DNA of 21,110 nt from Myxococcales bacterium. Its GTDB lineage: Bacteria; Myxococcota_A; Polyangia; Haliangiales; Haliangiaceae. Both the position numbers and the translations under genes were made by a program. The notes below the pieces were generated by a model. That model did no database searches and had not been told where the DNA came from. It saw only the letters and a list, made by a program, of their open reading frames with translations. Location of the stretch: assembly GCA_016720595.1 (NCBI GenBank), contig JADKKI010000058.1, forward strand, positions 1 to 21,110. The letters are read 5' to 3'. Below, one piece after another: positions 1 to 8,636 of this stretch (position 1 is the stretch's first letter; the number at the start of each line of letters is the position of its first letter).

Positions 1-596
1 GATGGATTCCTCGAGAGCGGCGGCGAGCGCACGTGGGTGATTGCGTGCGACTGCAGCTACGTCGATGGGAAGCGCGTCGGTCCCTGCGGCCTGTGTGAGG
101 TGGGCGGGCGCGGTGCCGAGATCATACCCAGCGCGGCGAGCGCCTCGGCGCCGACCCGACGACCTGAGCGCCTTCGGCGTCCGTGGCGACCATTACGCCG
201 GTCGCGGTCGGACGTGCCACCGATCCCGTCACTCGGGACGCTGGTGACGTTCGTCGCCTTGACCCGGCTATCCGCTGGCTCTGGAACGCTGATTCGCGGC
301 ACTGCAGAGCGTCGATCGCCTCGTGCTCGCAAATGGCTGTCACGGCCCGTCGCACTGCTCGACGAGATGATCGCCCTGCAGGCGATCGCAGCGGCGTCGC
401 GCTGGCCTGCTGCGGCGTGACGCCGGGCTCGTACGCCGAGGTCTCGACGTGGCCCGACGGCGGCCTCCGCGCGCTCCGGTACAACGAGACCGTGGTCGCG
501 CCGGATGGCAGGATCTACCCGGCGAGCCAGTTCGCGGCGCCCGAGGTCGTCGCGTGTCTGCGCACACTCGTCGAGCCGACACTGTGCGTGCCCTGA
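1..596 (+). CDS. Unrecognised protein, 3' part, probably frameshifted
   Basis: The gene enters from the left edge. Frame 1 is open from base 1 and carries a cysteine cluster near residues 17-35 (CDCSY ... CGLCE), which looks like a metal site or disulfide-rich segment. The last part is clearly coding in frame 3 (about 400-596): strong G/C at third positions and a sensible sequence (VTPGSYAEVSTWPDGG ... LRTLVEPTLCVP, stop at 594-596). I could not place the frame change between about 120 and 400; either one or two indels or two different ORFs would explain it. I do not recognise the family. The gene converges on the metalloprotease gene to its right. Confidence 0.4.
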
Positions 597-718
597 CGCG
601 GCGGCACCTGGGCTTTGGGCTCGTCCCGACGAGCGTCCAGCGACCCAGCGGACAACAAGTACATCCCCTCACGCTACCACCTGCCACGCGTCGACGGAGG
701 CGTGCGCCGTTCCAGCAA

Positions 719-731
719 CCCCGGTGCGGGG
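719..731. terminator. Small GC hairpin between convergent genes
   Basis: CCCCG-GTG-CGGGG forms a perfect 5-bp stem with a 3-nt loop between the ends of two convergent genes. There is no T-tract on either side, so termination is only a positional guess. The rest of 597-768 holds nothing else I can support. Confidence 0.25.
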
Positions 732-768
732 ATCGAGGATCGATAGGTTAGCCTTCTCGAGAGCCGAT

Positions 769-3700
769 CTACTTCTTTCGCCGCAGCGTCGTCGGGGCGC
801 CGCCTGGTAGAGCTCGTTGTCCGAGTTCTTGATCAGGTGAAGGCTGTTCGCTACCGGTCAGCTTCTGTCCGGGTACGGCCATGACGATGTCGACCGTGTC
901 GTTCCTGTTGTCCCGACCGTAGTTCACCTCGTTGCCGTACATGGAGTTGACGATCGAGTAGGTAGTCGCCGTTGTTGCCCGCCGAGATGACGAGGGTCGC
1001 CTGGACGTTCGACAGCTGGACGTCGCCGACCCAGGTGCCGACGATGTCGACCCCGGCCGTGGGCTGGGCGGCTACCACCTGCTGGGCGGCGTCGCTGGGC
1101 GGGCCGTAGATCGGCTTCTCCCCGACGGTCATCTCCTGGATGGTGACGGCGATCTCGCCCGAGGCCGCTGCGCCTCCGGCCGCGCTGGCCAGCACCTCCG
1201 CCGCCCGGTTCAGCGTCCCGAGATCGAGGTTCATCGTCTCCAGCCCCTTGCTGATCTTGGCCACCGCGGTCGCACCATACTTGGCCTCGAGGGCCGCCTT
1301 TCTTCGGGGGTGCGTGGCGAAGTACTTGGTCACCGCCATCGCGGCCATCTTCTTGATCGCGGGATCGTCGAGATCGGTGAGCCCGCCCGACGGGCCCACC
1401 TTCAGTTCGATCGTTCGCTGGTCGGTCACGAGCATCAGCAACGCATTCTTGCTGTCCTTCACGGTCACCATGAACTGGTCGACGAGCCCCTTGGTCGCGA
1501 GTGGGCTCATCGGGGGCAGCGCGATGACCAGCTTGCCGTCCTTGAGCGACACCGTCGGTGCGTCGGGCTGCAGCATCAAGAACGCCGTGTAGGGCTTCGT
1601 GAAGTCGTTGAGCCAACCGTCGGAGTAAAGGTGGATCTCCTGGATCCACCCGAAGCTGTCGAGCCCGACATCCGGGAAGGCCTGGATCCGTGGCTCGGTG
1701 AATGCCCGGAAGCGGAAGTCGGCGCCCCCCACCTGCAGCGCCAGATCCTGGTTGTTCTGCATGGGGTCATCGCCGCGGACCACCACCAGCGTCGCGTCCG
1801 CCTTCTTGTCGTACTTGCTCCGATCGATCCGGAACGACAGCGGGCGGATCGACGAGGCCATCGGGTTCTTGATCGGCGTGAGCTCCACGACTGGGTTGGC
1901 GGCGTCGAGCACGTGATCCTGCTCGGTGGTCCAGGCATGGAAGACACCCGCCGGATCCTTGGCGGACATGCTGAACCGGCTGGCGATCGTGCCGGCGTTC
2001 GCCCGGAAGTAGCGCTCGAGCTCGAGCTCCATCATCTCGGCGCTGTTCGTCGTCTGCTCGATGATCGTGTAGATCGGATGCTGCAAGCTGCCCTTGAACG
2101 CGTCCAGCAGCCGCTTCAGGTAGGCGGGCCCCTGTCCCGTCACGGCGGCGCAGTGGTCCCGTAGGTAGAGCAGGAAGTAGCCCATCATGTAGCCCTGGTT
2201 CTGCCGGGCGGTCGAGCTGTTCTTCAAGTCCCCCCAGTAGGACGTGAGCCCCAGCGATCGCACGTACGACTCGTCGTAGGCGTGGCGAGCCGTCGCGTAG
2301 GTCTTCGCGATCGAGCCGGCCTGCTTGTAGGCCTCGGCCGCCTCGTTCTCCAGCACCGTGGCCGTCGCCTCCCAGAACCAGTTGTGCGAGGCCCAGTCGA
2401 CGCCCCAGAGGTAGCGAGAGCTCTGCGTGACGTGGAACAGCTCGTGGGTGAACGTGACCAGATAGTCGTCGACGATCGCCTTGCCGGGCGGCTGATCGGG
2501 CGCGGCGACCACGTCCGGCGGCAGCACCTTGACCCGCATGTACGGGTTCTTGAGCGCCGGGTTGGTGGAGCTACCGAGATCGCTCTCCTTCCGCGAGATG
2601 TAGATCTCCACCGACGAGGGCGGCAGGAAGCCGCGGGTCGTGTAGAGGTACGTGTCCGCGAGCCGGGCCACCTTGCGGGTCAGGGTCACCTGCCTGGGCA
2701 GGACGTTGCTCTCCATCCACTCGCTGGTGTGCCGGCGATCGAGCGCCCAGTACGCCGGCGACTGCCACACCTTGTCCATCGCGGCCTCCGCATTCACCCC
2801 GGTGCTCCGGAGGTGACGGATGGCGACCGCGGTCGGCGAGTAGATGGTCACGGTCTTGATCGCGTCGTCGATCTCGGTCGTCGGATCGTACGTCGTCGGG
2901 ATCGCGTCGTGGGCCTGGTAGATGGCGACCTCCTGGGTCCACAGCTTTCGCAGCGCGTCGGGGTCGCCGAAGCCGAGATCTTTCGGCCAGCAGATCGTGT
3001 AGCGGGTCAGGGTCTTGTCCGCCGAGCACAGGTACGCATCGGTGCCGAAGGCCTCCTCGATCGCCTGGCTGTCCTGGTGGTGCAACGCGTAGAGGTAGAC
3101 GCCACCCAGCACGATGCCGAGCCCGATGGCGCTGTTGCGGTTGGACTGCGCGACGAGCTTCGGAGCCGTCCACGCGGCTGGCCAAGAGCTGGCGATCGTC
3201 GGGGTCGGCGCCGAGGCGGAAGATCCGCACGTCGCTATACAGCTCCGGTGGGATCCGGGTCCGGGCGAGGTCGTACTCGATCTCGAACGCACCCGGGATG
3301 ACCTCGCCGGGTCGCAACCCCGCGTCGAAGGCGTAGCCGTCGAAGACGAACATGTTGTCGTAGGGAGCGGCGCGTCCCTGGATCGCCGCCGGGTCCAGCC
3401 GCGTCAGCACGAGGTCCCGATCCCGATCGAGCGCGTCCTCCGGCGCGTGGATGGTCAGCGCGTCGCCCGCGGTCACGGTCTGCGCCTTGCTGCGGGACCG
3501 TGCTGGTTGCTGCGGCTTGCCGACCTGGGCCGGATCCCGATCGCCGCCGAGGGACCCGGTCTTCTCGGCGACCCGGGCGCTTCCTCCGTCGAGGATCTGC
3601 ACGGTCCGGGCGTCGGGCGTCGGCCTGCCGGGCGCGACCTCGTGGCCCAGACCACCACGCCCCCGCCACCGCCGCGATCGTCACCAACCCGACGATCCAG

Positions 3701-3819
3701 ACCAGCGGTCTCCGACGGGCACGCGGCTGCGGTCCAGGGCTTGACGTTTGTGGCGCTCCACATCGCCCGCAGAACCGACTCCCATCCTCGACGGTCACTC
3801 CGCAGCGTGTGCACGTCAT
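769..3819 (-). CDS. Zinc-ribbon, TM-anchored HExxH metalloprotease-like protein (frameshifted)
   Basis: Reconstructed across about five frame changes, the protein is near 1,010 residues. The ATG at 3819 has GAAAGG 8 nt upstream. The N-terminus is a zinc ribbon (CTRCG ... FCGRCGAP), then a TM helix (VWIVGLVTIAAVAGAW). After a shift near 3650 a linker and beta-rich segment follow (AAPYDNMFVFDGYAFDAG); after another near 3170 comes the main domain with HELFH at about 2446-2432 and WFWEATA at about 2380-2360. HExxH followed by ExxA is the zinc-ligand layout of gluzincin / peptidase MA-type enzymes. The C-terminus has a small beta domain (GTWVGDVQLSNV), then shifts near 960 and 860 to a tail ending LRRKK at 769. 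The ribbon would be cytoplasmic and the peptidase outside. All ligands survive, so I treat the shifts as sequence errors. Proteolysis is inferred from the motif only. Confidence 0.75.
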
Positions 3820-4061
3820 CGCGTGTGCCTTTCGTCGAGCGACCGGTTCGGGTGCTTGCGGGTCTCGATCACGACCTGTGCCCAGCGTTGGAGTTGATCC
3901 ACCAGCGTCGGATCGGACACGTTGAATTCGACGGAGACGCGGGTGAGAGCACGGCGAGCTCTCGGACCAACATGCCTCCAGGTTGTGCAGCTGCAGTGCC
4001 AGCAGATCCGGCCACCTGCGGGTGCAAACCTGCACTCGTTGCTCCGACGGCCCCAATCCAC
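3816..4061 (-). CDS. Small hypothetical protein coupled to the metalloprotease gene
   Basis: The final 40 residues (VSVEFNVSDPTLVDQLQRWA ... SLDERHTR) read as a real protein, with an amphipathic helix, and end in TGA overlapping the ATG of the metalloprotease gene (ATGA, bases 3819-3816). Such overlap normally means translational coupling. The N-terminal part is more convincing in the neighbouring frame (CTRRWPDLLALQLHNLEAC), so one indel near 3960 is likely. That frame stays open further upstream to about 4140, so the true start is uncertain; GTG at 4061 and TTG at 4056 are the nearest. Family not recognised. Confidence 0.4.
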   Translation of the reverse strand: MDWGRRSNECRFAPAGGRICWHCSCTTWRHVGPRARRALTRVSVEFNVSDPTLVDQLQRWAQVVIETRKHPNRSLDERHTR

Positions 4062-4161
4062 GCAGGCTTTGCGGCCGGGACAGGCCGAGGGCTACGGTTC
4101 GCGCGGTGGCGATGAAGGTCCGCTGTCTAGCCGGCCGACTGGACTGACGTCCTAGCCTCGC

Positions 4162-6429
4162 CTATTGAACCGTCACGGTGATCGTCACCGAGGCCGGATC
4201 TGTCGCTGCCGGACTTGCCGTGGGAGTCACCTGGACGCTGTACGTCTTCGCGTTGTTCGATGAGATGTTGTCCGTCCCGCTGCAGGCCAGGAGCGAAAAC
4301 GGCAGAGACACGCCCAGGACCAAGAGCACCCGGCCGATCCTGCGCCTCCGCTGAAACGCCAGCGGCAACATCAGCAGACTGAAGAGCCCCGCCACGCGAA
4401 TCTTCCATGGCATCCGCGGGCGATCCTTCGCCGCGCTGGCATCGGTTGTGATCGTCACGGTGGAGGTTCCCGAGCCTCCCGCCACCAGGCTGACCGAGCT
4501 GGCGGTGGCTGTCACGTCCGCCGCCGTGCCATCCGAGGACGTGACGCTGGTGGTGAAGGAAACCGTTCCGGCGTAATTGCTCGAGCTCAGCATCAGAGTT
4601 GCCGTGCTCGTGTTTCCCGGGCGCACGGAGACAGTCGTCGTGTCCGTCGCCAGCGTGTAACCGCCGGCCGCTGCGGCGACGTTTGTCAGCGCAATGCTCT
4701 GCGTTGCCGTCGTCGAGTTGTCGCTGATCACGACGTTCCCCGTGATCGGGCCCGCGCTTTGCGGCGTGAATACGATGCCCAGGACGCAGCTCGCGCCTGG
4801 GGCCAGCGTCTCTCCGCTCGCCATGCATGTGGTATCGGCCCTCCAAGCGAGTAGCCCGCCGGCGTCGTGATCTGGCTGATCACGAGCGGCGCGTTTCCAG
4901 ATTCATCACCTTGACGTTCTGCGCCGCGCTCGTGGCTCCGACCGCCGTCGTTGGAAACGTGAGCGATGGCGCATCGAAGGCGTCCACCTTTCGGATGACG
5001 CCGTTCCGCGTGTCGGCGATGTAGAGGTCGCCCGTCGCATTATCCAGCCAGATGTTGGATGGTCCGTTTAATTCCGCGCGGGCCGCGGGTCCCCCGTCGC
5101 CGCTATAGCCAGCGGTTCCGGTCCCCACGATCGTGGAGATGTTCCCCGTGGCTGCATTCACCACTCGCACCGCATGGTCCTTGTTGTCGGAGATGTAGAT
5201 GTTGCCGGCGGGATCCACGCGCACCCCAAACGGAGAGGTCAATTGCGCGCTGATGGCGGGGCCGCCGTCGCCGCTATTGCTCGAAACGCCTGGCGTGCCC
5301 ACGACCGTCGCGATCGGATTCGGCGTGTATCCAGTGAGCAACGTCTTGCGAATGATGTCGTTGCCGGTGTCCGCTACGTAGATGAAGTTTGCGCCATCCA
5401 TCTCCAGCCCGATCGGGCCGTTCAGGTCCGCGCTCGTGTTGTCTTCGCCGTCGCCGTTGTAGCCCGCCGTGCCGTCTCCCACCTGCGTGATCGTGAGGGA
5501 ACTCGTCCGGAACACGGTCCGCTGTCGATGATTCAGCTGGTCCGCGATGTGGATGTTCTGCGCGTGACAGAACACCAGCGCCACCGGCCTGTTCAGGATG
5601 ATCTGATTCCGTAGGCATCCGTCTCCCACCGAATTGGTCGCCGTCTGGCATACGGCTGGAGGGGCGCTTCCGCTCAGGTAGTATTGCCCTGCATACGTGG
5701 AGATGATCCCGGCGGTATCAACCACACGGACGACGTTGTTGATCGTGTCCGCGATGTACACGAATCCGGCCCCATCTACGACGACGTCCATCGGACCGTT
5801 CAGCTCCGCGCTCGTCGCCGAGCCGTTATCTCCTGAGTATCCTGGGCTCCCGGTCCCCGCGAACGTCGAGATGGCTCCGCTCGGCGACACTTCGAAGACC
5901 TTGTTCGCTTTCGAGTCCGCGACGTAGTAGTTCCCGAAGCCATCCGCCGCGATCCCGTGGGACTCATCAGCGGCCCGCCGCTGCCGCCAGCAAACGTGGA
6001 AATGGCGCTGGGCGCGAAACCGGCCATCGCCCGGGCGCCGTTCCCGTTGAGCGAAACGGTCAACAGCACATTCCCGGCGAGATCGAAGAGCACCACGGCC
6101 CCTTGCCGCCGTCCGGCGACCTTGGGCTGGAACTGCACTTCCACCGTGCACCGTCCGCCGCTCACGGTAGGACAGGTCGTGCCGCCCGCAACTTCCGTGA
6201 AGTCAAGATTGGGCGCGCCCAGCGTCAGCACCGCGGCGCTTCCGAGCGTCGTTCCCGCCGGAACGTTGATGGAGAAAGCCTGTGTACCCGGCCCATTAAA
6301 CCTGTATCCCGACGGCGCTGAGGTCACCTCCGCCCATGCTGGCGATGCCATGCCCACGAGACAGATCGCCGCGGCTGCGGAACTCAGGAAGTGAACCCTC
6401 GAATCAGCGCGCAGAGACCTCCGTTCCAT
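4162..6429 (-). CDS. Secreted NHL-repeat beta-propeller protein (frameshifted)
   Basis: The ATG at 6429 gives a signal peptide with a hydrophobic core and an A-x-A site (AICLVGMASPAWA). An Ig/choice-of-anchor-like domain follows (FSINVPAGTTLGSAAVLTLG ... TCPTVSGGRCTVEVQFQP). Next come repeated NHL units: ISTFAGTGSPGYSGDNGSA, ELNGPMDVVVDGAGFVYIAD, LTSPFGVRVDPAGNIYISD, IVGTGTAGYSGDGGPAA. Then a second anchor-like domain (TTCMASGETLAPGASCVLGI), an Ig-like domain, a basic/hydrophobic segment (LLMLPLAFQRRRRIGRVLLV) and a final TVTVQ. Frame changes are needed near 5970, 4905 and 4845. NHL propellers usually bind ligands or polymers outside the cell; no catalytic site is seen. The phrasing and the extra C-terminal hydrophobic block resemble Acidobacteria proteins, and GC is visibly lower than in the neighbours. 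The AGGAG upstream is 20 nt from the ATG, too far to be a normal ribosome site, so the start is likely but not certain. Confidence 0.8.
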
Positions 6430-6710
6430 GCTGATCGATCGCGGTCGCTCTCCTGCTAGAGCCTCGCGAGCCGTGCGCCGGCGACCCACAATCGAGATCT
6501 GTGGTGGTTTCGGCGAGGTCTGGCTTGTTGTGCGCACTGCCTGTTCTCCATTCGACGGTTGGTGATTGGTATCCCCCCGGTGCAAGGAGCACTCCGACAG
6601 CAAATCTGGCGAGTGCTCGCTCCGGGAGGGCCGTCCGGTCGTCGAAAGCAACCCGTCGTCGGCGCACGCCATGCGGGATTCGGAGACCAACGACGGCGAT
6701 GTTCGCGATC
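6430..6710. other. Intergenic stretch, no supported gene
   Basis: Several ORFs are open here on both strands, as expected at this GC content, but none has a convincing start, domain or consistent third-position bias. A minus-strand stretch (VREIANIAVVGLRIPHGV, around 6700) is the most protein-like and might be a remnant. The region should contain the promoter of the NHL gene, but I see no clear box. Confidence 0.4.
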
Positions 6711-7412
6711 TCACGTACCGGCGGCGTCGCAGACGTCACGCACAGATTGCGCCGCGAATTCGCGAGGTACAGCTCTCTCGCAGCCACGTGCGGGCGAGGT
6801 CGCCCACCGTGCGAATTTCCGCTCGCACGCGAGGTGAGCTCGCGCGACCGCAGCCGCCGCGGTGGCCGTGCCGTGCTCGCGAGCGCCAACGCGCATGGTC
6901 CGTGTCCGAGATCTGTCCGAATGAGCCCGCCAGAGGCCGGCGAACGAGGGGCTGTCCGAGATTTGTCCGAATCGCGAGTCGCAGAACTGCCAAGATCGCC
7001 GTTCTTTGACGAAGACGGTGGCGGCGATCACGGCGATCATGAGCGCGATGAGCGCCAGGTGCTGCGGTCCGTTGGGGCCGGAGGTTCGCTTGTTGACGAC
7101 AAGGTACCCGGCGCAGAGGAGCAGCATGAGGGCCGAGAGGAGCGACATCCCGAGGGTCGCCTGGCCAGCGGTGGCGAACGCCATCGAGGCGTCCTGTTTC
7201 TCGTGCATCGTGAGCTCTGTCATCAGCTCGCTGTTGGACTTCGACTCGCACGTGGTGCTCGCCGACTCGCCGACACAACGCTTCGAGGACAGCAACGAGA
7301 ACGCGACCTGACGCGAAGGCGCCTTGTTCTCGAGCCAGCGCTCAGCAAACGCTGCGTAGCCGAGCCCACCCGCGGCCGCGATACAGATGATGGCGATCAA
7401 CACGCGGTACAT
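6711..7412 (-). CDS. Small membrane protein, three TM helices, unknown function
   Basis: The first 135 residues or so (7412 to about 7007) look genuine: TM1 (MYRVLIAIICIAAAGGLGYA), an extracytoplasmic loop with two cysteines (KRCVGESASTTCES), TM2 (GMSLLSALMLLLCAGYLVV) and TM3 (ALIALMIAVIAATVFV). Beyond TM3 the open frame runs through the paired TGTCCGA motifs and a dispersed repeat down to 6711, which does not look like protein. The true end is therefore probably near 7000, with the stop lost to an indel or mutation. The topology recalls small four-helix or DUF-type membrane proteins, but I recognise no family. TAGGAT lies 9 nt before the ATG and may be a promoter. Confidence 0.55.
   Translation of the reverse strand: MYRVLIAIICIAAAGGLGYAAFAERWLENKAPSRQVAFSLLSSKRCVGESASTTCESKSNSELMTELTMHEKQDASMAFATAGQATLGMSLLSALMLLLCAGYLVVNKRTSGPNGPQHLALIALMIAVIAATVFVKERRSWQFCDSRFGQISDSPSFAGLWRAHSDRSRTRTMRVGAREHGTATAAAAVARAHLACERKFARWATSPARGCERAVPREFAAQSVRDVCDAAGT
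6836..6868 (+). repeat. Dispersed 33-nt repeat, copy 1
   Basis: GAGCTCGCGCGACCG followed by CAGCCGCCGCGGTGGCCG. It matches 8573-8606 at every base except one T inserted in the other copy. Both copies lie outside confident coding sequence and in the same orientation. Confidence 0.7.
6903..6922. repeat. Paired TGTCCGA motif, copy 1
   Basis: TGTCCGAGATCTGTCCGAAT: two TGTCCGA half-sites in direct orientation, starts 10 nt apart. A second copy with 19 of 20 bases identical starts exactly 50 nt further on. It could be a regulator site or part of a dispersed element. Confidence 0.55.
6953..6972. repeat. Paired TGTCCGA motif, copy 2
   Basis: TGTCCGAGATTTGTCCGAAT, differing from copy 1 by one base. 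The two copies sit about 50 bp apart near the likely 3' end of the small membrane protein gene. Confidence 0.55.
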
Positions 7413-7421
7413 CGCCGGCCG

Positions 7422-7427
7422 ATCCTA
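7422..7427 (-). promoter_or_regulatory. Possible -10 box of the small membrane protein gene
   Basis: TAGGAT on the minus strand, 9 nt before the ATG at 7412. It has the same form as the boxes at 14333-14338 and 15458-15463 but sits slightly further from the start, so a very short leader would be expected. Confidence 0.35.
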
Positions 7428-7640
7428 GCTCGATCGTCGCCTACGTGCTTGCTCGGCTTCTCTCGAGGAATCGTCTGTCACGCGTGCGGCCGGTCCAGAA
7501 CCCGCCGGTCGCCCAGTCAGAGCCAGCACCACCGAACACCGTCGAGAGATCGATTGTTGGAAGCATGCTGGGTCTCATTGCACGCACAGGACCACGACAT
7601 CGGTGCGTGATTTCAGGGACGTACGTATCCGGTGGCAAGT

Positions 7641-7740
7641 GGGGCTTTGCCCCTCGACCCTGTCACGCTGGGTCGGCAGGTTGATCCTTCGGGATCTCGC
7701 ATCCCGGTGGGGGATCCCAGCACGGGTCGAATCGCCCGTG
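7641..7740. other. Cluster of four perfect stem-loops
   Basis: Four consecutive perfect hairpins in 100 nt: GGGGC-TTT-GCCCC (7641-7653), CGACCC-9-GGGTCG (7655-7675), CGGGAT-CTCGC-ATCCCG (7690-7706) and CACGGG-8-CCCGTG (7721-7740); a GGGATCCC palindrome lies between the last two. They lie in a 350-nt gene-free stretch upstream of the gene at 7793, but the promoter-like box for that gene is downstream of them, so they are probably not its leader. Options are a small RNA, a terminator array or a mobile-element remnant. The remainder of 7441-7640 shows nothing I can support. Confidence 0.4.
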
Positions 7741-7780
7741 AAGAACGTGTGAAGCTGAAACCGGCCCGTCCCGGCCTTCA

Positions 7781-7786
7781 TACAAT
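7781..7786 (+). promoter_or_regulatory. -10 box of a probable leaderless transcript (gene at 7793)
   Basis: TACAAT ends 6 nt before the ATG at 7793, so it occupies -12 to -7 if transcription starts at the A of ATG. No Shine-Dalgarno sequence is present. The same exact spacing recurs at 8889, 9756 and 14008. Confidence 0.6.
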
Positions 7787-7792
7787 GCAGTG

Positions 7793-8530
7793 ATGAGGCA
7801 GGCGTTGGTTGCGTTTGCATGGGGGCTGCTCGGGACGACGTCGCGTGCCTCCGCGCAGCCCGCAGATCCGACGCCGACCGAACCGCCGGCCTCGACGGAG
7901 CCCACCCTGGTGCCAGCAGTGGAACCTGCCGCCGACCCCACCGTCGCCCCGATGGTTCATGGCACCGCAGCGCCGACAAGGGGGCAATCGACTGCGAAGG
8001 CGCCTCTGACTTCGGCGCCGCTCGGATCTCCGAAATCTCCGCTCGTGGCCGGTGCACTTTCACTCGGCCTCACGACCGCCGGCATCACGCTACTCGTGAC
8101 AGGTACGGACATCGCGCCGCACTACGACGAGAGGGGAGCGAGTGACACGTGGCGGATCGGTGTCGTCACCGCGGGCGTGGTGCTGACGCTCGTCGGTCCA
8201 ACGAGCGGCCACATCTACGCAGGTCACGGCTGGAACCCGGGGCTCAAGTGGCGCCTCATCAGCGGTGGCATCGCCGCGGTCACCTTGCCTCCCGCGTTCT
8301 CGCTCGCGCTCTCCGACAGCGGAGGCGGAGGAGGAGGCGGCGGCGCCGCGGCGCTCGGCATTCTCGGCTCGGCCGCCGTCGTCCTCTACAGCGGCTCGAT
8401 GCTCCGAGAGATCTGGACCGCACCGGGCGCCGCTCGCCGGCACAACGAGCGCCTCGAGGAGGCTGCGTCGTTCTCGATCGCGCCCGTCCTGGGACGCGCG
8501 CCGGGGCTCGCGATCGCTGGCCGCTTCTGA
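7793..8530 (+). CDS. Exported protein with hydrophobic segments, unknown function
   Basis: Complete 245-residue protein. ATG at 7793 is chosen over the GTG just before it because of the leaderless-promoter spacing. A signal peptide (MRQALVAFAWGLLGTTSRAS-AQ) is followed by a Pro/Thr/Ala-rich low-complexity linker to about residue 80. Then come several hydrophobic segments: VAGALSLGLTTAGITLLVTG, VVTAGVVLTLVGPTSGHIYA and one after the poly-Gly stretch (ALGILGSAAVVLYSG). The GPTSGHIYAG motif followed by GLKWR occurs in many uncharacterised myxobacterial envelope proteins. The end (APGLAIAGRF) resembles C-termini of outer-membrane-type proteins. No enzyme motif is visible. It is first of three same-strand genes, but each has its own promoter-like box. 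Confidence 0.75.
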   Translation: MRQALVAFAWGLLGTTSRASAQPADPTPTEPPASTEPTLVPAVEPAADPTVAPMVHGTAAPTRGQSTAKAPLTSAPLGSPKSPLVAGALSLGLTTAGITLLVTGTDIAPHYDERGASDTWRIGVVTAGVVLTLVGPTSGHIYAGHGWNPGLKWRLISGGIAAVTLPPAFSLALSDSGGGGGGGGAAALGILGSAAVVLYSGSMLREIWTAPGAARRHNERLEEAASFSIAPVLGRAPGLAIAGRF

Positions 8531-8572
8531 GTTCCGCGCCCGCCGCGGCGAGCGCCTGCGGTCCGGCAAGGG

Positions 8573-8606
8573 GAGCTCGCGCGACCGTCAGCCGCCGCGG
8601 TGGCCG
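8573..8606 (+). repeat. Dispersed 33-nt repeat, copy 2
   Basis: Same as 6836-6868 with one extra T (GACCGTCAGCC instead of GACCGCAGCC). It lies 43 nt after the stop of the gene at 7793-8530. Confidence 0.7.
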
Positions 8607-8610
8607 GGCA

Positions 8611-8631
8611 GGGATCCGGGATCCGGGGATC
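8611..8631 (+). repeat. Three tandem 7-mers
   Basis: GGGATCC, GGGATCC, GGGGATC in direct succession, just after the dispersed repeat and before GGTTAG. No function is evident. Confidence 0.5.
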
Positions 8632-8636
8632 GGTTA

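Noticed and set aside
1310..3301. Two long + strand ORFs (284 and 339 residues)
   Set aside because: Both are antisense to the metalloprotease-like gene, whose HExxH and other motifs are clear; their composition is typical of shadow frames.
6404..6889. 161-residue minus-strand ORF upstream of the NHL gene
   Set aside because: A short part reads protein-like, but third-position bias is weak, no family is visible, and it overlaps the NHL signal peptide region in another frame.
6501..7610. 369-residue + strand ORF
   Set aside because: Arg-rich, low-complexity composition, no domain, antisense to a plausible membrane protein and running through the dispersed repeats.
7721..7740. GGTCGAATC inside a hairpin, resembling a tRNA T-arm
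   Set aside because: No matching acceptor stem, anticodon arm or D-arm can be built around it, and the loop is one base off the T-loop pattern.
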